A DNA stretch of 47,173 nt from CAXTSE01 sp964246985 (lineage in GTDB: Bacteria > Actinomycetota > Actinomycetes > Actinomycetales > Microbacteriaceae). Positions 8,099-15,714 of this stretch are shown here, in pieces. A program made the translations under genes and the position numbers. Location: positions 1 through 47,173 of the forward strand of contig CAXTSE010000024.1 in NCBI GenBank assembly GCA_964246985.1, in the 5' to 3' direction. Position 1 is the stretch's first letter, and each line of letters begins with the position of its first letter. A model generated the notes under the pieces. It had not been told where the DNA came from. It saw only the letters and a program-made list of their open reading frames with translations, and did no database searches.

Positions 8099-9385
8099 AT
8101 GCCGCAGTTCCGTGTCCGCGACTTCCATCCCGACGACATCGACGGCATCCTGCACCTCTGGGAGGAGATGCGCGCGCTCCAGGCCGAGCCCGTCTACGGG
8201 CTGTCCGAGGTGCTGGCCTCCTGTCAGCAGGACTACGCGGTCGTCGCCGTCGAGGGCGATGCGGTGATCGGCGCGGCCGTGGGTCGAGCGGCCCACGCGC
8301 AAGGCTGGATCGTGTTCCTGTCGACCGCTCTCACGCACCAGCAGCAGGGCATCGGGAGCCGGATGCTCGAGGCGCTGGAGCGACGCATGGCGCCGCTCGG
8401 GTTGTCGAAGCTGTCCGTGCTGCTGCCCGACAACAACCTGCGCACCGATGCGTTCACCGACCAGGGCTTCGAAGCGAAGAGCAATCTCCGCTACTTCGAA
8501 CGCCAGATCCCGGTGCTGCGAAATGAGCTCGATGTGCTCACAGAGCTGGGCGGGCGGATCCTTCCTCGCGGATTGTGGGCGTCGATCGGGGGGATGCAAC
8601 GCGAGAAGGAGCTGCTCGAGCGGCGACTGGTGATGCCGCTCGCCCGGCCCGACCTCGCTGAGCAGTTCGGGGTGGTGGCCCCCAGTGCCGTCGTCCTGTT
8701 CGGGCCGCCCGGAACCGGCAAGACGACATTCGCGCGAGCGATCGCATCACGGCTCGAGTGGTCGTTCGTCGAGGTGTTCCCATCACGGCTCGCTGCAGAT
8801 CCCGCGGGGCTCGCCGGTGCACTCCGGCAGACCTTCGACAAGATCGCCGACCTCGAGCATGCGGTCGTGTTCATCGACGAGGTCGAGGAGATCGCGGTGA
8901 GGCGGGGCGGCGAGCCGCCGTCCGCCATGCAGGGGGTCACGAACGAGCTGTTGAAGATCATCCCCATGTTCCGCGACAAGCCCAATCGCCTGCTCGTCTG
9001 CGCGACGAACTTCGTCCGGTCTCTCGACCCGGCATTCCTCCGGCACGGACGATTCGACTACGTCATCCCGATCGGCCTGCCGGACAGCGAGGCTCGCGAG
9101 TCGATCTGGGCTCGGTACATTCCGGCGACAGCGCTCCCGCGGATCGAGGTGCCGACGCTCGTCGATCTCACCGCGGGCTTCTCCCCCGCCGACATCGAGT
9201 ACGCGGCTCAGAAAGCGTCTCAGGGTGCTCTCGAGAAGGCTCTGTACCCGACCTCAGCCGACGAGCAGCCGACCGGACCCGAGACGGCGGACTACCTCGC
9301 CGCGATCGCGGGCACTCGTGCGACGGTGTCGGACGAGGTCGCGGCGGAGTTCCTCGACGACATCGACCTGATCGCGCGGCTGTAG
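8099..9385 (+). CDS. GNAT acetyltransferase fused to AAA+ ATPase
   Basis: 428 residues. Residues 1-135 form a GNAT fold with the acetyl-CoA loop QQQGIGSRML (81-90). Residues 160-425 form an AAA+ module of the classic FtsH/CDC48-like type: Walker A GPPGTGKT (202-209), Walker B VVFIDEVE (256-263), sensor-1 CATN (301-304), the arginine-finger region LRHGRFD (314-320) and sensor-2 GFSPADIEYA (from 360). ATG at 8099 has GGGAGCGAG upstream and starts at the GNAT fold. An in-frame ATG at 8054 lacks a ribosome-binding site. It is flanked by 40-bp imperfect direct repeats and lies between two importer systems. I know no function for this fusion. Remodelling of acetylated partners, or ATP-dependent control of a partner enzyme, is speculation. 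Confidence 0.85.
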   Translation: MPQFRVRDFHPDDIDGILHLWEEMRALQAEPVYGLSEVLASCQQDYAVVAVEGDAVIGAAVGRAAHAQGWIVFLSTALTHQQQGIGSRMLEALERRMAPLGLSKLSVLLPDNNLRTDAFTDQGFEAKSNLRYFERQIPVLRNELDVLTELGGRILPRGLWASIGGMQREKELLERRLVMPLARPDLAEQFGVVAPSAVVLFGPPGTGKTTFARAIASRLEWSFVEVFPSRLAADPAGLAGALRQTFDKIADLEHAVVFIDEVEEIAVRRGGEPPSAMQGVTNELLKIIPMFRDKPNRLLVCATNFVRSLDPAFLRHGRFDYVIPIGLPDSEARESIWARYIPATALPRIEVPTLVDLTAGFSPADIEYAAQKASQGALEKALYPTSADEQPTGPETADYLAAIAGTRATVSDEVAAEFLDDIDLIARL

Positions 9386-9391
9386 TCCGCA

Positions 9392-9431
9392 ATCGGGATC
9401 AGGCGATGCCGAGCTCCTCGATCACCCGACC
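9392..9431. repeat. Imperfect direct repeat flanking the GNAT-AAA gene, right copy
   Basis: About 40 bp, 34 identical to 7962-8001. It fills the gap after the GNAT-AAA stop and runs 10 bp into the 3' end of the second ATPase-permease gene. Confidence 0.6.
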
Positions 9432-11929
9432 GGCAGCCCCCGTCGGCGTCGTCGCCGGATCACCGCGATCATCGGCAGGATGGCCGCGACCAGCACGAAG
9501 GCACCCTGGATCCAGTACTGCCACGACAGGCTGAGCCCGAGGAAGGTCAGCGAGTTCGTGATCGTCTGCAGCAGCAGCCCGGCCGCCGCGACGGCCAGCG
9601 CCGACCCCGAGCCGCCGAAGATGCTGGCACCCGCGATGACGATGGCCGTCACCGAGGTGAGCGTCAGCGCCTGGCCGGTGTTGGCGTCGCCGATCCCGGT
9701 CTTGCTGTACAGCACGAGGCCCGCGATCGCGGCGATGACGCCCGCCGCCAGCGCGGCGAGGAGGCGCATACGCGCGACGTTGACACCCATCCGGTTGGCC
9801 TTGACGGCGTCGGATCCCGCGGCGCGGAAGCCGCGGCCGAGGGCGGTGCGCTGCACGATGAGCCACAGCGCCACGGCGATCGCGATCGCCAGCACGAGCA
9901 CGAGAGGAACCCCTGCGATCGCGGTGCCGAGCCCGGTCATGATGTCGCTGGTGGCGGATCCACCGGGGCTCGGCCGCATCACCTGCGCGATGCCGACCAC
10001 GGCGATGGACGTCACGAGCGTCGCGATCACGGGCGGGAGCCCGAGCCGAGTGACCAGCAGGCCGTTGACGAGGCCGACGGCCAGACCGGACAGGAGGGCC
10101 AGGACGATACCGAGACCGAAGTACCCCGGTCCTCCCTGACCGAAGAACGAGACCACGACGGTCGAGAGCGCGATGACCGAGCCGACGCTGAGGTCGATGC
10201 CGCCCGTCATGACGACGACGAGCTGGGCGAGGCCGACGAGCACGAGCACCGCGGCCCCGGCCAGCAGCTGGCCGATGTTCAGGGGGCTGACGAAGGCCGA
10301 CGACACGAACGTCGTGGCGACACCGAGCACGACGGTCAACGCGAGCAGTCCGCCCGCCTGCACCTCGCCGCGCACTGCCACGGGGATGCGGCGCCGACGC
10401 GCGGGCACGGCGGTGACGACGGTGTTGGATCGGGTCGTCGAACGCACGGCGGCGCCGGTGATGGCCCGCTCGGTGACCTCGTCGCCGCTCAGGTTGGCCT
10501 GCACCGTGCCGCGCGAGAACACGATGACGCGGTCGCAGAGTCCCTCCAGCTCGACCGCGTCGGTTGACAGCACGACGACGGCGACGCCCGAGTCGGCGAG
10601 CTGACGGAGGAACGCGTAGATCTCGACGCGGGCTCCGGCGTCGACGCCCTGGGTGGGGTCCTCCACGAGCAGCACGCGCGGGTTGCCGAGCCGGGCGCGG
10701 GCGAGCAGCACCTTCTGCTGGCTTCCGCCCGACAGGGCCCCCACCGGGGTCTCGAGGGTGGGGGTCTTGACGGCGAGACCGGCGATGCCCTCGCGGGTCA
10801 TGCGGTACTCGCGCGGGCGGTCGACGAAGCCCGTGGGCATCGCCGTGCCGATCGACGGGGCCACGACGTTCTCGCGCACCGACATCTTGCCGAACATGGC
10901 CTCGCCGAGGCGGTCGCCCGGCAGATAGGCGATCCCGGCACGGGTCGCGGCACGCGCCGAGCGCAGCGAGATCTCCTTCCCGCGCACGAGCACCCGGCCC
11001 TCGGTCGTGCCGTTGCCGCCGAGCGCACGCAGGAACTGCCGCTGCCCGTTGCCCTCGACTCCGGCCAGGCCGATGATCTGTCCCGGCAGCACCGACAGCG
11101 AGATGTTGGTGAAGTCGGCGCCGGTGAGCTCGAGCACCTCGAGCAGCGGGGCGTCCGCGGCCGCGGCCACGGCCTTCTCGGGGAACGTCGTCTCGAGCGA
11201 GCGACCGACGATCAGCTCGACGATCTCGTCCTCGGTGTAGTCGGCCACGACGCCGCGGCCGACGACCTTCCCGTCGCGCAGCACCGTGAGATCGGTCGCG
11301 ATCTCGACCACCTCGGGGATGCGGTGGGTGATGTAGACGATCGCGACGTCCCGTGCCAGCAGCTCCGCGATCCGCTCGAACAGCCATCGGGTCTCCTCGG
11401 GGCCGAGCGCCTCCGTCGGCTCGTCGAGCACGAGCACCGAGGGGTCGGATGCGAGAGCGGCCGCGATCTCGATCAGGTGCGCCTCGCGCAGCGACAGCGA
11501 CGACACGGCGGCCGACGGATCGATCTGCAGGCCGAGCCCGTCGAAGTAGTCGGTGAGCCAGCCGGCCGCACCGCGGCGCGGCGGGCGCTTCGACTCGGGC
11601 AGCAGCAGCAGCACGGCGTCGAGCACAGTCAGTGAGGGGGCGAGCGCCGGGATCTGGTAGACGATCGCCAGCCCCTGCTCGCGGGCGACCCGCGTCTGGA
11701 TGCGGGTGTACTCGTCGCCGGCGAGGCCGATCGTGCCGGTGTCAGGCACGACCGACCCCGCGGCGATTCCGACGAGTGTCGACTTGCCGGCGCCGTTCTC
11801 ACCGAGGATCGCGTGGACCCGTCCGGGCGCGACCACGACGCTCACGTCGTCGAGGGCGCGCACACCCGGATAGGTCTTGGTGATCCCGGTCAGCTGCAGC
11901 GCCGGGTCCGTCTTCGTCGGATCGGTCAT
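9422..11929 (-). CDS. ABC importer fusion: double RbsA-type ATPase joined to RbsC-type permease (system 2)
   Basis: 835 residues, with the same architecture as the system 1 fusion. NBD1 has Walker A GENGAGKST (43-51) and Walker B LVLDEPT (166-172). NBD2 has a degenerate Walker A (GVEGNGQRQ) and signature LSGGSQQK (399-406). Its Walker B reads LLVEDPTQGVD (420-430), with the usual Asp-Glu order reversed to Glu-Asp, so NBD2 is probably poor at hydrolysis. The permease domain from about 515 has GGIDLSVG. The ATG lies two bases after the binding-protein stop, so translation is probably coupled. It is the last gene of the operon amidohydrolase, permease, binding protein, fusion. It is paralogous to the 2296-4809 gene. 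Confidence 0.9.
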   Translation of the reverse strand: MTDPTKTDPALQLTGITKTYPGVRALDDVSVVVAPGRVHAILGENGAGKSTLVGIAAGSVVPDTGTIGLAGDEYTRIQTRVAREQGLAIVYQIPALAPSLTVLDAVLLLLPESKRPPRRGAAGWLTDYFDGLGLQIDPSAAVSSLSLREAHLIEIAAALASDPSVLVLDEPTEALGPEETRWLFERIAELLARDVAIVYITHRIPEVVEIATDLTVLRDGKVVGRGVVADYTEDEIVELIVGRSLETTFPEKAVAAAADAPLLEVLELTGADFTNISLSVLPGQIIGLAGVEGNGQRQFLRALGGNGTTEGRVLVRGKEISLRSARAATRAGIAYLPGDRLGEAMFGKMSVRENVVAPSIGTAMPTGFVDRPREYRMTREGIAGLAVKTPTLETPVGALSGGSQQKVLLARARLGNPRVLLVEDPTQGVDAGARVEIYAFLRQLADSGVAVVVLSTDAVELEGLCDRVIVFSRGTVQANLSGDEVTERAITGAAVRSTTRSNTVVTAVPARRRRIPVAVRGEVQAGGLLALTVVLGVATTFVSSAFVSPLNIGQLLAGAAVLVLVGLAQLVVVMTGGIDLSVGSVIALSTVVVSFFGQGGPGYFGLGIVLALLSGLAVGLVNGLLVTRLGLPPVIATLVTSIAVVGIAQVMRPSPGGSATSDIMTGLGTAIAGVPLVLVLAIAIAVALWLIVQRTALGRGFRAAGSDAVKANRMGVNVARMRLLAALAAGVIAAIAGLVLYSKTGIGDANTGQALTLTSVTAIVIAGASIFGGSGSALAVAAAGLLLQTITNSLTFLGLSLSWQYWIQGAFVLVAAILPMIAVIRRRRRRGLPVG

Positions 11930-11931
11930 GA

Positions 11932-13125
11932 TCAGCCGAACAGCGCGGTGATCTCGTCCGCCGTCAGCAGCGTCGACGGAGTGGCGTCGGCGGGAGCGTC
12001 GGGCAGGCAGGCGTCATCCGGCTGGATGGAGCCCTCGGTGGTGCCGGTCGAGTCCTCGTAGAGCGCGAGCTCGTAGATGGACGGCTCGGCGTCGCTACCC
12101 TCGGTGAGTGCGGCGAGCGCCTTGCGCAGCGCCACGCGGCCGATCCAGGTGCGCGACGAGACGGTCGCCAGCTCGTACGACGGGTTCGTCTCCTTCAGCG
12201 TGCTGTAGTTGCAGCTGAGCGAGTTGTCGTCGGTCGACGTGAGCAGCGGGATCGAGATGCCCGCGGCCTCGTAGGCACGGATGACACCGGCAGCGGATGC
12301 GCCGTAGTCGGCGATGACCGCGTCGATCTTCGGGAACTGCGAGAGCAGACCGGCCATGGCCTGCTGCGCCTGTGCCGGGTCCCAGTTGGTGACGACGGGC
12401 TCGGGGCTCAGCAGCGTGATCTGCGGGTTGTCCGCGAGCACCTCCTGCACGCCTTCGAACTCCTGGGCCGACACCGCGACGCCGGCCGGTCCGCCGAGGA
12501 ACACGACGTTGCCGCCGGCGTCGCCGAGCTGGTCGACGACCCACTGGGCCCAGGACTTGCCGACGAACTGCGGAGACTGGTCGGTGTAGTCGAGGTAGTC
12601 GGTTCCGGCCTCACCGGCGCCGGGGTCCGACGCGAAGTTGACGACGACCGAGCCGGCCTGGGTGGCCTGGCGGATCGCGGGCAGGTGCGCCTCGCCGGGG
12701 CCGGCATCCGGGATGACCAGGATGATGTCGGTGCCCTTGGCGGCGAGCGAGGTGATACCCGAGGTGGTGGTCTCGAGGTCGAAGCTGCCGGCGACGTACT
12801 CGATGCTGCCGAGCGCGGCGCACTTGTCGGCCTCGCTCTGGATCTCGGCCAGCACGGTCTTCGACCAGCTGTTGGTGCCGCCGCCGTCGACGACGCCCAG
12901 CGAGATGCTGCCGTCCTCGGCGTCGGCCGGGCAGATGTCGCCCATGTCGGCGAACTGGTCGACGGTGCCGACGGTGCCTGCGGCGATGTCGGCGTCGAGG
13001 AAGTTGGCCGCGTCGCCGCCTCCTCCCGCGTTGGTCGAGCTGCAGCCGGAGAGCGCGAGCGCTCCGACGGCGACCGTTGCGGCCAGCCACATGGCGGGCC
13101 GGCGTTTCGTGGTGGGGTGATTCAC
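11932..13125 (-). CDS. Periplasmic-binding-protein-type lipoprotein of importer 2 (Peripla_BP_4-like)
   Basis: 397 residues from a GTG at 13125 preceded by GAGGAG. An in-frame ATG at 13149 overlaps the permease stop (ATGA) and would add eight residues before the signal; either start could work. The lipobox LALSGC puts the lipidated Cys at 28. The body is a two-lobed binding fold (ISLGVVDGGGTNSWSK near 74-89, GTDIILVIPDAGPGE near 131-145, DAVIADYGASAAG near 268-280). Four mature cysteines (65, 102, 305, 373) occupy positions equivalent to those in the importer 1 protein. The ligand is unknown, and the upstream amidohydrolase suggests an amide or deaminase substrate. Confidence 0.88.
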   Translation of the reverse strand: MNHPTTKRRPAMWLAATVAVGALALSGCSSTNAGGGGDAANFLDADIAAGTVGTVDQFADMGDICPADAEDGSISLGVVDGGGTNSWSKTVLAEIQSEADKCAALGSIEYVAGSFDLETTTSGITSLAAKGTDIILVIPDAGPGEAHLPAIRQATQAGSVVVNFASDPGAGEAGTDYLDYTDQSPQFVGKSWAQWVVDQLGDAGGNVVFLGGPAGVAVSAQEFEGVQEVLADNPQITLLSPEPVVTNWDPAQAQQAMAGLLSQFPKIDAVIADYGASAAGVIRAYEAAGISIPLLTSTDDNSLSCNYSTLKETNPSYELATVSSRTWIGRVALRKALAALTEGSDAEPSIYELALYEDSTGTTEGSIQPDDACLPDAPADATPSTLLTADEITALFG

Positions 13126-13145
13126 TTCGGACTCCTCGTTGAGTT

Positions 13146-14192
13146 TCATTGGTGCGCGGGTTCGGATGATGCGGATCTGCGGACGAGGCGCCTGAGCCTC
13201 GCGGTCGAGCCACCCAGCTGGAGCTGGGCGACGATCCCGACGCCGATGATCAGCGCCTGGACGATGTTCTGCACGGCAGTCGCCTGCGTGAAGGTCTGGA
13301 CGAGCTGGCCGAGCTGGGCCAGGAAGAGGGCACCGAGGGCGGTGCCGACGACGCTGCCGCGGCCCCCGGTGAGCGCGGTGCCGCCGAGCACGACCGCCGC
13401 GATCGAGGGCAGCAGGTAGTCGTTGCCGGCGGTGAGCGTCGGCGAGCGCAGCAGCCCGGCCAGCAGCACCCCGGCGGCGGCGGCGAGCAGGGTCGCGAGC
13501 CAGTAGGCGGAGATGGTGTAGCCGCGGGTTGCGATGCCGATGTTGGCCGCGCTTCTGGGGTTCTCGCCGACCAGCTCGAACCGCCGACCGAGGCGGGTGG
13601 CCTTCAGCACGACATGGACGACGACGACGATGCCGAGGGCGAAGAACGCCAGCACGGGGATGCCGCCGACCCGGCTGAGCGCGAACGAGCTCAGCTCGGG
13701 GACGGTCTGCGATCCGAAGCCGCCCGAGATGGCCTGCACGGCGCCGATCATGAGCGCATTGCTCGCGATCGTGACGACGAGCGGCGGCAGTCCGAAGTAG
13801 GCGATGACGACGCCGCTCAGCAGCCCGAAGAGGGAGGTGGCGAGCACCGCGACGAGGATCGCCGTCGACAGGCCCCAGTCCGCCCCGAACTTCGCGACGA
13901 TCAGCGCGCCCAGGGTGACGGCACCGGGGATCGACAGGTCGAGTCCGCCCTGCTGGATCACGAGGGTCTGGCCCACGGCCACGATCGCGGTCAGTGCTGC
14001 GAACGGCAGCATCGACACGATGGCTGTCGGTCCGACGCTGCCGAGGGCGATGAGCGGGCTGATCGCGAAGAGGGCCGCGACCGCGATGAAGGCGCGGGTT
14101 CCCGGCCAGGACAGCACCTCGACGGCGAGCGGCCGGCGGTCGAGCGGGGCTGTTCTGACGGCGCCGGTCGCCGCGTCGGGGGTCGTGGTCAT
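13146..14192 (-). CDS. RbsC-type ABC permease of importer 2 (standalone)
   Basis: 348 residues of BPD_transp_2 type with VIQQGGLDLSIPGA and a GGTALTGGRG loop. The start is ATG at 14192, overlapping by one base the TGA of the amidohydrolase (TGATG), which indicates coupled translation. The longer frame to 14222 lies inside the amidohydrolase and has no better signal. It pairs with the permease domain of the 9422-11929 fusion to form a two-subunit membrane channel. It is the closest match in the window to the permease at 6076-7095. Confidence 0.88.
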   Translation of the reverse strand: MTTTPDAATGAVRTAPLDRRPLAVEVLSWPGTRAFIAVAALFAISPLIALGSVGPTAIVSMLPFAALTAIVAVGQTLVIQQGGLDLSIPGAVTLGALIVAKFGADWGLSTAILVAVLATSLFGLLSGVVIAYFGLPPLVVTIASNALMIGAVQAISGGFGSQTVPELSSFALSRVGGIPVLAFFALGIVVVVHVVLKATRLGRRFELVGENPRSAANIGIATRGYTISAYWLATLLAAAAGVLLAGLLRSPTLTAGNDYLLPSIAAVVLGGTALTGGRGSVVGTALGALFLAQLGQLVQTFTQATAVQNIVQALIIGVGIVAQLQLGGSTARLRRLVRRSASSEPAHQ

Positions 14193-15577
14193 CAGCTCTG
14201 CGTGGCCAGGTCCGGGTGCCACGATCCGTCGATCTCGGCGGCGGGCATCTCTCCGACGATGTAGTCGCGCGACTGCTCGGCACTCTTCCGCAGCGCCGCG
14301 TAGTCGACGCCGACGAGCACGCCGTCCTCCTTGACGCGGGTGCCCTGCACGAAGACGTCGCGCACGAGACCCGGATGCGCGTTGTAGACGACAGCGCCCA
14401 CCGGGTTGTTGAGAGGCGTCAGGGCGAGAGAGCGGTCGTCGAGCACGACGATGTCGGCGGCCTTGCCGACGACCAGCGAGCCGGTGACGTCGCCGAGGCC
14501 CGCGGCGTTCGCGCCGTCGATCGTGGCGAACTGCAGCACGTCGGCGCAGCTGAGCCCGACGCGCTCGATGACCTCGCCGGTCTCGACGGCGGGGGCGTTG
14601 TCGAGGGCCCGCTGCATGCCGAGGGCGGTGCGCATGGTGCCGAACATGTCGCCGCCGTTGAGGCTGCAGACGTCGATCGAGAACGTCGGGCGGATGCCGT
14701 GGGCCAGCAGGCGGCCGGTGGCGGGGAATCCGTGGCCCATCGCCATCTCGACGTCGGGCGACACCGAGGCGGTGCCGCCGCTGTCGGCGATCATCTGCAG
14801 CTCGTCGTCACCGAGCGTGCAGCAGTGCACGTAGGTGATGCGGTCGTTTAGCAGACCGTCGTCCTTCATCTTACGAATCGGGCCCGACTTGCCCCAGTAG
14901 CCGTCGCCGACGTGCACGGTCACGCGCAGGTCGAGGTCGGCCGCGAGGTGGAAGTCGTGCACGTTGACCTCGGGCGTGACGAACTGCGGTCCGCGCAGGG
15001 CGAGCGCCATCGTGACGAGACCGCTGTCTCCGCTGAAGTACTGGTCGCGCACGCGACGTGCGTCCTCGGGGTGCGGGTTCGGCGAGGGCAGCGGGGCGCC
15101 CCACTGCTTGTTGCCGCCGCCGTGCGCGAACACGGCCCGCATGCCGGTGGCCTTGAGCGCCTCGACGGCGGCGTCGGCGTGGGCCGGGGTGGCGAGGTTG
15201 TGCGACCAGTCGACGAGCGTCGTGATGCCCGAGTCGAGCGCCTCGAGGGCGCCGAGGTAGTTGCCGGTGTACGTGTCCTCCGGGCGGAAGTACTTGCTGA
15301 GGCCGGTGTGCAGACCCGCGAGGTACTCGGTGAGCGACCAGTCGGAGGCGATGTTGCGCACGAACGACTGCCAGGTGTGCCGGTGGGTGTCGACGAAGCC
15401 GGGAAGCACCACACGACCCGTGACGTCGACGATCTCGGCGTCGGCGGCGGCGAGGTTCTTGCCGATCGCCTCGATGTTGCCGTCCGTGCCGATCAGGATG
15501 TCGGTGTCGGGAAGGACCTCGCCGGTGGCTGCCGAGGTGATGACAGTCCCGCCGCGCAGAAGGGTGCGAGTGCTCAT
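14192..15577 (-). CDS. Amidohydrolase A, ATZ/TRZ-type (Amidohydrolase_1)
   Basis: 461 residues with the metal-dependent hydrolase TIM barrel between two beta-sandwich halves (start LLRGGTVITS, end GTRVKEDGVLVG). Metal and catalytic positions fit the family: His65 and His67 (DTHRHTWQ), His222 (TVHVGDG), His251 (VHCCTLGDDEL) and Asp302 (SIDVCS). Relatives include cytosine, guanine and S-adenosylhomocysteine deaminases and the triazine hydrolases, which hydrolyse C-N or C-Cl bonds on N-heterocycles. The exact substrate is not readable. It heads the importer 2 operon under a well-formed promoter with an embedded operator, so it probably acts on what importer 2 brings in. It is one of three paralogs here. 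Confidence 0.88.
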   Translation of the reverse strand: MSTRTLLRGGTVITSAATGEVLPDTDILIGTDGNIEAIGKNLAAADAEIVDVTGRVVLPGFVDTHRHTWQSFVRNIASDWSLTEYLAGLHTGLSKYFRPEDTYTGNYLGALEALDSGITTLVDWSHNLATPAHADAAVEALKATGMRAVFAHGGGNKQWGAPLPSPNPHPEDARRVRDQYFSGDSGLVTMALALRGPQFVTPEVNVHDFHLAADLDLRVTVHVGDGYWGKSGPIRKMKDDGLLNDRITYVHCCTLGDDELQMIADSGGTASVSPDVEMAMGHGFPATGRLLAHGIRPTFSIDVCSLNGGDMFGTMRTALGMQRALDNAPAVETGEVIERVGLSCADVLQFATIDGANAAGLGDVTGSLVVGKAADIVVLDDRSLALTPLNNPVGAVVYNAHPGLVRDVFVQGTRVKEDGVLVGVDYAALRKSAEQSRDYIVGEMPAAEIDGSWHPDLATQS

Positions 15578-15652
15578 GGTCGTCGTTGACTCCAGTCGGG
15601 GTGCGCCGTCGCGGTCTCCCGATCGCGACGTCGCGGTTGTTGTGCTGCGGCC

Positions 15653-15681
15653 AGACTAAAAGTGCCACTGCACAGTGTCAA
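15653..15681 (-). promoter_or_regulatory. Promoter and operator copy 3 of the amidohydrolase A/importer 2 operon
   Basis: On the minus strand a consensus -35 TTGACA (15676-15681) stands 17 bp from TAGTCT (15653-15658). The 19-bp site CTAAAAGTGCCACTGCACA (15656-15674) fills the spacer. It keeps AGTNNNACTNNACA of the shared motif while its left end is degenerate. Binding there would compete directly with RNA polymerase. Confidence 0.72.
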
Positions 15682-15714
15682 GTAACGATTACCAGCGTGT
15701 TCAGTCTGATTGAA

